From Onthophagus taurus (taxonomy: Eukaryota > Arthropoda > Insecta > Coleoptera > Scarabaeidae), in contig NC_091972.1 in assembly GCF_036711975.1 (NCBI RefSeq), positions 27,347,001-27,411,000 of the forward strand: a stretch of DNA of 64,000 bases, given 5' to 3'. Both the position numbers and the translations under genes were made by a program. A model generated the notes under the pieces. That model was not told the DNA's origin and ran no database searches. It was given only the letters and a program-made list of their open reading frames with translations. This document shows positions 54,601 through 63,297 of this stretch, in pieces (the first letter of the stretch is position 1; each line of letters begins with the position of its first letter).

Positions 54601-56730
54601 GTAATTATTTTTATCTGATTCCTGCGGTGATACTACCCTACGCATATGGCCTAATTCAGAGTATTCTCGCATGAATTCGCGATATTTATTACCGAATTCT
54701 GGTAATCGCTTGAATTTACGCTCCATACTTAGTAAGCGTGTTTTGGCATTGTGGTACGACTCGCCCAATTGATGAAGTTCTCCATCGATTGGAATTGTAA
54801 CTATGAATCGGCCGTCATCCGTTCGCGAGGTCGTTTCTTGAAAATGTTTCTCACAGAACGCGTCAGATTTCGATAGCGAAATGGGTACGTTCACCGACTC
54901 AACTTCCCAAAAACGCGTGAGTTGTTCGTGAAGTTTTGATGACTGTTCGCTTTGAACTAAATTGCACCGGACAGAAGGCACAGCGCTTGTTTGAACCGGA
55001 CCCGAAACAATCCACCCGAACCTTGTATTTTGTATAACCGGTCCATCATCTAATTTGATTTGACCTATGCACAACAATTCCCAAAAGTAATCTGCGCCTA
55101 GCAACATATCAATACTATTTGGGTTATAAAACTCAGGATCAGCTAAGCGTAGGTGAGCAGGAATCTTTAACGAATTAACATCGATAGCGAACTGAGGCAA
55201 ATTACTAGTAATTACTGGAAGGACAAGACACGTAACTTGAAGTGAAAAATTAGTACAATGCGAATGTATTTTTAGCAAACATGAACTAGAAATTGTAGAT
55301 TTAGATTGAGTTATTCCCGTAACGCTGATATTTGTTTTTGTTTCAGGGAGATGCAACCTTTCGCGAAGATCTGTCGTTATGAAGCTACTTTGACTACCTG
55401 GATCTAGTAGTGCACGGAATGTGTGTTTTTTATTTCGCCGATCAAATGCATGTAAAGTGACAGTTGATAATAAAGTTTGTACAGTTGTTAATGAACTAGA
55501 TGTGAGAGTTTGTAATTGTGTTGTTGGTGATTGTTGCGAATCTGAACGATTATATGTGATATGCAGAAGGGTGTGGTGTTTAGATTTACATTGTTTACAT
55601 AGACCCGACCTACATTGATTAATAAAGTGACCCAATCGAAGACAATTCATACAAAGTTTCAATTTTTTTACTTGCTCTATACGTTTTTGTATGTTAAGTT
55701 GAAGAAATTCAGGGCAATGTTGAAGATTATGTTCGGCCTTGCACAAAACACATTTTATTGCATCTATCTGCCTTGAAACTACAAATGATCTAGCTTTAGT
55801 AGCTGACTGATGTTTAACTAACGATTTAGACGGCCCTTTATCTTCAAGTGATTCTAATAAATCAGCTCTACCTTTTAAGCAATCCAATAAATCGTCTAAT
55901 GTGGGTTTATCAATCTGTATTTTTTGATGTTCCCATTCACGGTTTGATTCGAAATCCAATTTAGTGGAAACTAAATATACAATTAATGTGTCCCATTTAT
56001 CGGTGGGTTCCTTTAATGTGTTTAATGCACGTAAATGTTTGCGAATGTTATCAATTAAAGTGCGTATTACATTCGAGTTAACGGAAGTAATTCTTTCAAT
56101 TTTAAAAAGTGCCTTAATGTGATTTTGCACTAATATTCGAGGGTTGTTATATCGACTGCAAACTAAATCCCACGCAACATCATAGTTTGTATTGGTAATT
56201 TCTAAACTCGCAATTACTTGTCGAGCTTCACCCGTTAAAGTTGATAACAAATAATGGAATTTTTGAACGTCATTCACGGCATGATTATTATGAATCAATG
56301 ACTCGAAAATATCGTGAAATTCCAGCCATGATTCGCTATTTCCATTAAATTTAGGTAAATCAATTACCGGTAACTTTACGCATTGCTCCGGAGCAGGACT
56401 GACAGTGAGAGAAGAATTGCGAGAATTTTTGCTATTTGTTAATATACGTTTGGCTTCCGCAGTGCTTGCGTAAAAAGCCGTCTCAAAACTTTCTCGTTCT
56501 AACGCTTGCACCTCCCCGTCGGCGCTTACTAAATCAATGTTCTCCTGAATGATTTCGAAATCACTAATTAAATTAAGTGCACGATCGTACCGTTGTTCCA
56601 ACTCAAAAACCCACGTCTGATCGAGACTACCCTTATCATCTAATTTCGATTTAGTAACAAATTTTGAAAAATTAGTTAGCTTGCCTTTGACAATGCCACG
56701 TTTTTTTATTAAAGTTTCTATTTCCGACAT
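51649..56730 (-). CDS. BEL/Pao Gag-Pol polyprotein
   Basis: 1,693 residues, no stop. In order: Gag with the BEL-type region (LPKFNGNSESWLEFHDIFES, ~115-300); zinc-knuckle cluster (CVLCKAEHNLQHC, CMNCLRLGHFINQC, ~327-383); aspartic protease around ALLDPGSQSSF (~441; the usual T/S after D is P, as in several BEL members); reverse transcriptase (~690-880) with VVVSDIQKMYR and the catalytic FYVDDLLTG at 847-855; RNase H with HGFSDAS (1020), RLELLGA (1066) and WTDSS (1096). The integrase follows, with the HHCC zinc region (C1363/C1366) and the D-D-E core at GVDYAGP (1398), FSDNGTNF (1464) and GLWEAGVK (1515). It makes virus-like particles and inserts the cDNA. Single-ORF layout and lack of env are normal for BEL. 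Confidence 0.97.
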   Translation of the reverse strand: MSEIETLIKKRGIVKGKLTNFSKFVTKSKLDDKGSLDQTWVFELEQRYDRALNLISDFEIIQENIDLVSADGEVQALERESFETAFYASTAEAKRILTNSKNSRNSSLTVSPAPEQCVKLPVIDLPKFNGNSESWLEFHDIFESLIHNNHAVNDVQKFHYLLSTLTGEARQVIASLEITNTNYDVAWDLVCSRYNNPRILVQNHIKALFKIERITSVNSNVIRTLIDNIRKHLRALNTLKEPTDKWDTLIVYLVSTKLDFESNREWEHQKIQIDKPTLDDLLDCLKGRADLLESLEDKGPSKSLVKHQSATKARSFVVSRQIDAIKCVLCKAEHNLQHCPEFLQLNIQKRIEQVKKLKLCMNCLRLGHFINQCRSGLCKQCKSKHHTLLHITYNRSDSQQSPTTQLQTLTSSSLTTVQTLLSTVTLHAFDRRNKKHTFRALLDPGSQSSFITTDLRERLHLPETKTNISVTGITQSKSTISSSCLLKIHSHCTNFSLQVTCLVLPVITSNLPQFAIDVNSLKIPAHLRLADPEFYNPNSIDMLLGADYFWELLCIGQIKLDDGPVIQNTRFGWIVSGPVQTSAVPSVRCNLVQSEQSSKLHEQLTRFWEVESVNVPISLSKSDAFCEKHFQETTSRTDDGRFIVTIPIDGELHQLGESYHNAKTRLLSMERKFKRLPEFGNKYREFMREYSELGHMRRVVSPQESDKNNYYIPHHGVINEKSATTKLRVVFDASCPTSTGYSFNDLQVVGPTIQPDLFSALVRYRQYSIVVVSDIQKMYRACLVNTEQLRFQRILWRDSENLPIEVYELTTITYGTASASYLATRCLKQLGLESSDPVIANVIKNHFYVDDLLTGADSVQKVMYIIDGVSLTLNAGGFKLHKWVSNNPAILRCVSDSRAEDIIDMGRRENTRTLGLMWDPQKDVFKFNISKNTTMARVTKRSILSEIAQIFDPLGLLSPVIIRAKIILQHIWQEGLDWDVSLPNQIYTRWCEFRDMLVLLNSIEIPRHISLKNANEFELHGFSDASIKAYGACVYLRATNSYNDCSVQLVCAKSRVAPIKPTTVPRLELLGALLLTDLVNKVRAALNLEIKRVVYWTDSSVLIGWLGTDPSKLHTFVGNRIARILDLSRASDWRYVSTEHNPADPVSRGIDSGALADLTIYWCGPVWLKQDESLWPRRTFRSESLPEIKVNVLKATIIEECVIPFTRFSTLFRLQRVIAYCLRFINNCSNKSDKRTGSLKCSELNEAQIYLIKCSQRDSFQDEINHLSGKGSLPQKNELTKLNVFLDHTGIMRVGGRLRNSSYNVDKKHPMLLHSKHVLTRLIFEHEHVQLLHAGPQHLLASIRDRYWPIGGRNLAKKVIFNCMRCFRVKPRVSQPIMGDLPSQRVTPAPPFSTTGVDYAGPFLLKDRKGRGSKTSKCYICLFVCFITRAIHLELVSDLTSECFIAALRRFVGRRGKPSQIFSDNGTNFVGANRELHELGTFLQGSNQLTDVIENESINWSFIPPNSPHFGGLWEAGVKATKYHLKRVVGNVILTFEQFYTLLIQIEAILNSRPLSPLSTDPNDLTPLTPAHFLIGRTLSAPPDPSLDHVKLNRLSHYQYTQRIQQDFWKRWSKEYISELQRRSKWSTKTENLKIDELVVVKDDNLPTLKWLYGRVIALHPGSDGIARVATVRTTNGIIKRPTNKLCPLPMTN

Positions 56731-56978
56731 GATAATACGTAAAATGAACGCAACGCAATTGATTCAAATTTAAGCAAGGGAAAAGAAAATGGAAAAAAAG
56801 GATTATATGCTTACGACACGCTCAAACTTAAAGGGGGATGCTTCCGGCCCGTGGATAACGTGTCCCGACGAAGGTTCTTCCGAATTTCCTTTGAATTCCA
56901 GCTCACCAAATTTTTCCTGTTTGTGTTGCTTGGCAACCACGACTGATGATAATCTCAAAAACGACGATAATTAATTTA
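56731..56978 (-). other. BEL leader
   Basis: Untranslated region between the primer-binding site and the gag-pol start; no other ORF supported. Confidence 0.7.
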
Positions 56979-56996
56979 ATCCGGCTCGAAGGACCA
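56979..56996 (-). promoter_or_regulatory. BEL primer-binding site, tRNA-Tyr
   Basis: On the minus strand, directly after the 5' LTR, TGGTCCTTCGAGCCGGAT. Its complement ATCCGGCTCGAAGGACCA equals the 3' end plus CCA of insect tRNA-Tyr as I know it. This primes minus-strand synthesis. Confidence 0.8.
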
Positions 56997-57286
56997 TGTT
57001 GAATAATATAACGTATGTTATAGCGCTGGTTAACACTTCTTCGTAACGAATAACGATTTGCTGGCTTTTGTTGTAACGAATTATTTATTAATTATAACGA
57101 AGGTACAACACGACTCAAAACGACGCTCTTACAAAAATCTTATTGATTAGTGACGCGCTTGTTGTCAACAACAACGAAAACAAAACAAAAACTTCTTATT
57201 GCTATGATTCTTGACAAATCGGAAAACTAATTTAAATACAAATAAAACATGCAAAAATGTGTATAAACAAGATACAAATTACAACA
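56997..57286 (-). repeat. BEL 5' LTR
   Basis: 290 bp, carries the promoter for the element RNA. Identical by eye to the 3' LTR. Confidence 0.95.
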
Positions 57287-57455
57287 ACAGGGGTTGAACC
57301 GGTCGGTTGAACAGGGCTGTTGAACAGGGGTTGAACAGGGGTTGAACAGGGGTTGAACCGGTCGGTTGAACAGGGGTTGAACCGGTCGGTTGAACAGGGG
57401 TTGAACAGGGCTGTTGAACAGGGGTTGAACCGGTCGGTTGAACAGGGGTTGAACT
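57287..57455. repeat. GTTGAACAGG minisatellite, right part
   Basis: Continuation of the array at 51085-51190, with about 12 units of ggttgaacagg and gttgaaccggtcg type. In minus-strand translation it reads FNPCSTDR/FNPCSTA repeats. Confidence 0.92.
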
Positions 57456-57540
57456 CAATATCCGCCAACAATTCCAATTTAATTTTAGTGACTTTTAGCA
57501 TAGCATCCCAAGATAATCTTAGTGCCCTATTGACCCCCTT
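57456..57540 (-). pseudogene. Duplicated DNA polymerase B fragment
   Basis: LSWDAMLKVTKIKLELLADI on the minus strand repeats LSWDAMLKFTKIKLELLTDI of the polymerase relic at 58895-58955. The fragment adjoins the minisatellite directly. A short direct repeat ('tcttagtgccctattgaccc') follows at 57517 and 57560. Confidence 0.8.
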
Positions 57541-57799
57541 CAACCCAACCCAACCCCATCTTAGTGCCCTATTGACCCCTTCGACGCCGTATGCTTATCA
57601 GCGGAAGTTGCTCCCCCGTGAAATAATATTAATAATAATAATAATACTTACCTTAAAATAGGTTCTCTATTACTGATTGAGGGTAGGAGGAGGAGGAAGA
57701 GAAAATCACAAAAAATTAAAGTTAATACATATATTAAAAATTTAAATTAAACATACTCAAAAAATGATACTATTTTCTACTTAACCTACTTAAATATAT

Positions 57800-59372
57800 T
57801 TAAACCATTACGTTTCCGCAATTTTCATCTTTCATCTTACCTAAAACCGCTTTATTTTGCAAGGGGATGTCAAACCGATTATCGGGACTGTAGTTAGATG
57901 TATCAAATTTATCTAAATTTAATTTAACATCGTTATACACATCGTCAGACTTAATTAGTACGGTGAAACTGTCGGTATCCATGTAACACAACTGAACGTC
58001 CTCGCCGTATTTAGGTTTTAAAAAATCATAATAAAAATCATACATTAATAATTTTGACAGTTCTAAAACTGTAAAACCAACGTATAGAGGCTTATCGTAG
58101 GCTACATGAAGACGCTCCATTTGAATTGCCGAAAACGTTTCTGTGAATACTTTAACATTTTTTAAATTTAATTTAGCGATTAAACTCCGAGCTCCAAGTC
58201 TAGGTCTACCTGCGGTTTTGCCAGACCTGATATCATCCCAACTGGTTACTAAGCGGATGTCAACTCGCTTATCAACATTTTCCATGGTTTTACCGAAAAC
58301 TGCGTTGTTCATTAATTTAAAAAAATCCTTTTCAAAATCATTTTTACCCGATTGGCGTAACTCTGTATTTTTATCGATATATGACTTTTCCCCTTAATTT
58401 GGAAGGGGATTGTTTAAACGATAAAACTCTATTAACGTTACTTATAATTAATCCGTGCGCAACGGCTTGTTTTAAATTTCTGTAATGAATTACATAATTT
58501 GTCTTATCAAATAAATTTGGAATTAATCGTTTATCGCTCTCGCATTTACAGTTAGGGGGGATTAAATTCTCGGCTAAGAAAGGTAGATCATTATGTAGGT
58601 TGTGCAAGTGTTCGGGATACGCAATATCCACGTCTAAAATATATCCGAAATCGGAATCATCGGGTATATTATTAAAATCTAAATTTTGAATTTCGTTTTC
58701 AGTCAACCATTTAAAGTCGGAAACGGGTAAATATTGAGACATTGCCCACCCATACCAATTGTTAGCGTCTCAATACATTAGAAATTTAGAGGGCGAATTA
58801 GCATAATTTTCCATATATTTATTATTTGCTTTAGCATGACGTAGGGAGCATTGGGAAATGCCCCCACGGATACCTTTTTTAATGAAATGAACTTGATCAA
58901 TATCCGTCAACAATTCCAATTTAATTTTAGTGAATTTCAACATGGCATCCCAAGATAGCCCCGGTGCCGTATAATAATGCGCAGGATCTAAACCGTATGT
59001 TTTAAAACAAACTTGCCTGAATTTTTCAAATACATCAGCTAATAAAAGAACATCAGTCTTTAAGTACAAGTCGGAATATTGTTTCAAATTTTGACAATTA
59101 AATTTTTCCCACACATATTGAGCGTGCAAATATTGCTCATCGCTTATATCTTCTAAATTTAATTTGTTGTAAAACATGCTCTTAGGTGGTAGTGATGTAT
59201 CATTTAGTTTATCGAAAGAGGTTATATAATTATAGGGAAATATACCCTTTTTCGTTAACAATTTAAAATGTTCCGGGTGTGGAAAGAATTTACGTATATT
59301 GTTAAAGTCATATATTTCGAGGTTGCCGGCTAAAGAATCTAATGAAGATGCCATAAATCTAAATGAATCCAC
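57800..59372 (-). pseudogene. Protein-primed type B DNA polymerase relic
   Basis: Three open segments on the minus strand. 59372-58770: exonuclease end and TPR-like region (LKQYSDLYLKTDVLLLADVF, HYYTAPGLSWDAMLKFTKIK, IRGGISQCSLRHAKANNKYM). 58742-58371: palm motif A region, DANNWYGWAMSQYLP just upstream and YPEHLHNLHNDLPF. 58312-57800: NNAVFGKTMENV and motif C YMDTDSF. The breaks are a single TGA before motif A and one frame change near 58385. This polymerase type is carried by Maverick/Polinton and related virus-like elements of insects. N-terminal exonuclease motifs and all other element genes (integrase, capsid) are absent here. Confidence 0.82.
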
Positions 59373-59467
59373 AAATCTTAATTTAGAAAAGATATTTTAA
59401 AGACTATCACGAAGCGATCACGTGATCCGATAGGCGCGGCTGACAATATCATGAGGTGATCACGGGA

Positions 59468-59797
59468 TCAAATAGAAGCTGTTGTAGCGGAGTTTATAAT
59501 TTCCAAGTATTCCATCACATAAAAATTAATTTCCGATAAATTATTTAAACAGAATTCATCATCATCATCATCTTCGTCGTCAACTAGCTGTAGGGATTTA
59601 ATGTATTCCCAAAAATTTAATCCATCCAAAAGGTTCATTTTATAGGTAATTAGCTTCTCCATTGCCAAAATCTTATCGACATGCGTTGAATGAAGTAAAA
59701 TCGGTATGAATACGCCACTTTCAGAATCCTCAATCACATACGTTAGATACAGGTAATCTTCATCGTCAAATTCAACCTTTAGATTACCCTCGGCCAA
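59468..59797 (-). CDS. Unidentified acidic 109-residue protein
   Basis: Not recognised. MAEGNLKVEFDDEDYLYLTY at the start, a mixed alpha/beta-like middle (VIEDSESGVFIPILLHSTHV), and an Asp run (DDEDDDDDE, ~75-83). It ends 95 bases upstream of the polymerase relic on the same strand, so it could be another gene of that element. A palindrome GATCACGTGATC lies between them at about 59418. Frame open and composition coding-like. Confidence 0.4.
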   Translation of the reverse strand: MAEGNLKVEFDDEDYLYLTYVIEDSESGVFIPILLHSTHVDKILAMEKLITYKMNLLDGLNFWEYIKSLQLVDDEDDDDDEFCLNNLSEINFYVMEYLEIINSATTASI

Positions 59798-60484
59798 TGG
59801 TAGTGTCTGTGAGGAAACCTCTACATTGAAACGTATCAGTTTAAGGGTAGAAATTAGGTACTGGTGTGAAGTTATCCATAAATCCCAGCAATAAACTTAA
59901 AACATTAATAATTCCGTAACCAATACGATATGGGTAACCAAATTTCACACACAGGTCACTCTTACCCTCAAGAACAGCTAACCACCCCCATTTGGTAAAA
60001 AAAAAATTTTTCAACCCTCACCCCCGAAAAAGGGATGTTTTCGCCCTGATGGGCACCTTCGAATTAAACGAAATTCTACCACATAATAGAACACACTTCT
60101 AAGTATTTTTATCAATTTTCAAAACACCGTAAACCCTAACGGTTTTCGAGAAAAAAAATCAGTATTATAAACCGCGGATGGGACTTTCGGGGTGAATTTG
60201 ACCCCGTTGGGCACCTTCAAAATTGATGAAATTTTATTATGATTGAGAGGATGCCTTTAGCAATTGAAATCAACCATCCAAACACCGTAAGGTATAACGG
60301 TTTCCGAGAAAAAAATGTGTTATTAGACACTATAGGTACACAGCGCGGCGCGGACTTTGGGGGTGAATTTGACCCCGTTGGGCACCTCCAAAATTGATGA
60401 AATTTTAGGATGATTTGGAGGGTGGACTTTTGATAGAAAAAAAACTTTTGATAGAGAAAGAAATTTATTATATTAATGGTCTGT

Positions 60485-61233
60485 TTTACTTATAATTAAA
60501 TTGTGTAATGGATTGAGAATATGATTATAATTACTTGCTACCGCGTTCCAGACCGTTTCCAACCCTTGTTCATTTAAGTAAATGCCATCCCTGTGTAGAA
60601 ATTTGTATTAAATACATAAGAAAAGAAACATTTTTACGTTTTGTTACCCTTCCATCATGGTTCTGTTAACAATTGCTTCAATGTCGGTACAATTGATTTG
60701 CTTTTCAGCACAAAACCGTCGAATGTAATGATTGATTTCCTATAAAGGCATGGAGAGTATTTATTTATAGCATGACAGAGAAGTTATAATATCTTACGTT
60801 CACAGACTCGAAGTTTTTGCAGGGAGGAATTGTGCAAATTTGTATTCCTTTAGGATTTAAGGAAAGAAGGAAGCGGAAGAGGTGAGAATATTGGGACTTC
60901 AGTTGGGATGGTGATGTTTTATGGAGTATATCTTTAGTTCTTATCATTATAACGATATGACGTTCAACAATATCTCCACAAAACCAAGGGTAACATGTTT
61001 TTGGAATACACTTTGCGCGCCGCAAAAGTTTTAGTATTGTTTGACCGCCTACTGCTAAGTCGAGGAAATATTTTCCGTTGCTTGACTGTTTTGGTTGTCG
61101 TCCTAAAATATATACCATTAGTAGGAATTAATTTCACATCTGTTAGAACAAATACTTTGTAGTTAGTTCTAGTACGTAGCATTCGGCAAAAATTACTATC
61201 GCCCAAAAACAGTAATTTCGTCGACATCTTCAC
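60485..61233 (-). pseudogene. SGNH/GDSL-hydrolase-like gene, one intron, frameshifted
   Basis: On the minus strand: TKLLFLGDSNFCRML (61215-61170) is block I with the GDS nucleophile motif. After one frame change near 61110, KYFLDLAVGGQTILKLLRRA is block II-like. HIVIMIRTKDILHKTSPSQL stands where block III (GTND) is expected, with N replaced by K. IQICTIPPC follows. The exon ends at ...NRTMMEG|GTAAC (about 60648) and resumes after ACACAG (about 60594) with DGIYLNEQGLETVWNAVASN, the block V DGxHLN with H replaced by Y. Loss of the block III Asn and the catalytic His argues against activity. SGNH esterase domains occur in ORF1 of some CR1-like LINEs and in assorted insect mobile elements. Confidence 0.55.
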
Positions 61234-61664
61234 TGGTCACTGGTTTTAACAAGAGATAACTAGAACAGCTGATCTCTGCAATAGCTGAGGAATCTTTATA
61301 TATTATAAGTTTACTCCTCACCTTTCGGGCAAAATCTAAAAAATGCGTATGACGCTCTAAAACAACACCGAATAAGTCGGCAACTATTTTCCCGGAATGC
61401 ACTTATAATGCAAAAAATATGGACATATTTTTTCCTTAATACCTGCGCCTTTTGGAACTGCACGTGGCGGAGTTCTTACCCTTTGCCAGTAACGACTAAA
61501 AGCCCATAAAACTACAAAATGCCTTTCTTAACAAAATTTATTTTTTCCATGAAATATTAAGAGTTTCGCAGTTTTCATAATCTATTAAAATCGGTAAAGG
61601 CACCTACTATCTGCTCTACATACGTGTACAATTTAATAACGAAATTGTTTCTCTGAAGCCGTGG

Positions 61665-62990
61665 TCGGTGTTTGGATGGTCGATTTAAATTGCTAAAGGC
61701 ATCCTCTAAATCATCCTAAAATTTCATCAATTTTGGAGGTGCCCAACGGGGTCAAATTCACCCCCAAAGTCCGCGCCGCGCTGTATACCTATAGTGTCTA
61801 ATAACACATTTTTTTTCTCGGAAACCGTAATACATTACGGTGTTTGGATGGTTGATATCAATCGCTAAAGGCATCCTCTAAATCATCCTAAAATTTCGTC
61901 AATTTTGGAGGTGCCCAACGGGGTCAAATTCACCCCCAAAGTCCGCGCCGCGCTGTATACCTATAGTGTCTAATAACACATTTTTTTTTTCGGAAATCGT
62001 AATACATTACGGTGTTTGGATGGTTGATTTCAATCGCTAAAGGCATCCTCTAAATCATCCTAAAATTTCGTCAATTTTGGAGGTGCCCAACGGGGTCAAA
62101 TTCACCCCCAAAGTCCGCGCCGCGCTGTATACCTATAGTGTCTAATAACACATTTTTTTTCTCGGAAACCGTAATACATTACGGTGTTTGGATGGTTGAT
62201 ATCAATCGCTAAAGGCATCCTCTAAATCATCCTAAAATTTCGTCAATTTTGGAGGTGCCCAACGGGGTCAAATTCACCCCCAAAGTCCGCGCCGCGCTGT
62301 ATACCTATAGTGTCTAATAACACATTTTTTTTCTCGGAAACCGTAATACATTACGGTGTTTGGATGGTTGATATCAATTGCTAAAGGCATCCTCTAAATC
62401 ATCCTAAAATTTGTCAATTTTGGAGGTGCCCAACGGGGTCAAATTCACCCCCAAAGTCCGCGCCGCGCTGTATACCTATAGTGTCTAATAACACATTTTT
62501 TTTCTCGGAAACCGTAATACATTACGGTGTTTGGATGGTTGATATCAATTGCTAAAGGCATCCTCTAAATCATCCTAAAATTTCGTCAATTTTGGAGGTG
62601 CCCAACGGGGTCAAATTCACCCCCAAAGTCCGCGCCGCGCTGTATACTTATAGTGTCTAATAACACTTTTTTTTTCTCGGAAACCGTAATACATTACGGT
62701 GTTTGGATGGTTGATTTCAATCGCTAAAGGCATCCTCTAAATCATCCTAAAATTTCGTCAATTTTGGAGGTGCCCAACGGGGTCAAATTCACCCCCAAAG
62801 TCCGCGCCGCGCTGTGTACCTATAGTGTCTAATAACACATTTTTTTTCTCGGAAACCGTTATACCTTACGGTGTTTGGATGGTTGATTTCAATTGCTAAA
62901 GGCATCCTCTAAATCATCCTAAAATTTCATCAATTTTGAAGGTGCCCAACGGGGTCAAATTCACCCCTAAAGTCCCATCCGCGGTTTATA
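61665..62990. repeat. 172-bp tandem array, about eight units
   Basis: The marker 'gcccaacggggtcaaattca' starts at 61741, 61913, 62085, 62257, 62428, 62600, 62772 and 62944: spacings 172, 172, 172, 171, 172, 172, 172. Each unit has 'acggtgtttggatggttgat', 'ctaaaggcatcctctaaatc', 'gtccgcgccgcgctg' and an 'acacattttttttctcgg' segment. Units are nearly identical except the last, which is diverged and leads into the terminal arm. Two inverted units lie at 60060-60440. Confidence 0.97.
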
Positions 62991-63297
62991 ATACTGATTT
63001 TTTTCTCGAAAACCGTTAGGGCTTACGGTGTTTTGAAAATTGATAAAAATACTTAGAAGTGTGTTCTATTATGTGGTTGAATTTCGTTTAATTCGAAGGT
63101 GCCCATCAGGGCGAAAACATCCCTTTTTCGGGGGTGAGGGTTGAAAAATTTTTTTTTTACCAAATGGGGGTGGTTAGCTGTTCTTGAGGGTAAGAGTGAC
63201 CTGTGTGTGAAATTTGGTTACCCAAATCGTATTGGTTACGGAATTATTAATGTTTTAAGTTTATTGCTGGGATTTATGGATAACTTCACACCAGTCA

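Larger units (their letters stand above)
51191..57286 (-). mobile_element. Intact BEL/Pao LTR retrotransposon
   Basis: 6.1 kb. Two 290-bp LTRs (51191-51480 and 56997-57286), TGTTG...CAACA, read as identical by eye. 5-bp duplication ACAGG on both sides (51186-51190, 57287-57291). The single gag-pol ORF (51649-56730) is uninterrupted, with a tRNA primer site and a polypurine tract in the right places. All this indicates a very recent, possibly active insertion. Confidence 0.96.
59860..63296. mobile_element. TIR element with SGNH-like gene and 172-bp tandem repeats (3.4 kb)
   Basis: Left end ACTGGTGTGAAGTTATCCAT and right end its complement. The arms match for more than 300 bases ('aataaacttaaaacattaat', 'cacacacaggtcactcttac', 'ctcacccccgaaaaaggga'). 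Beyond that, each arm enters copies of a ~172-bp unit: two on the left (60060-60440), about eight on the right (61665-62990). The middle (60480-61400) carries a spliced SGNH-hydrolase-like relic on the minus strand. No transposase is recognisable, so it is either non-autonomous or of an unknown class. Confidence 0.8.

Noticed and set aside
60485-61233. Functional host SGNH hydrolase
   Set aside because: The expected block III Asn and block V His are replaced and a frame change is present; position inside a TIR element also argues against a host gene.
61665-62990. CRISPR-like array
   Set aside because: Units are contiguous 172-bp tandem repeats without unique spacers, in a eukaryotic transposon; not CRISPR.
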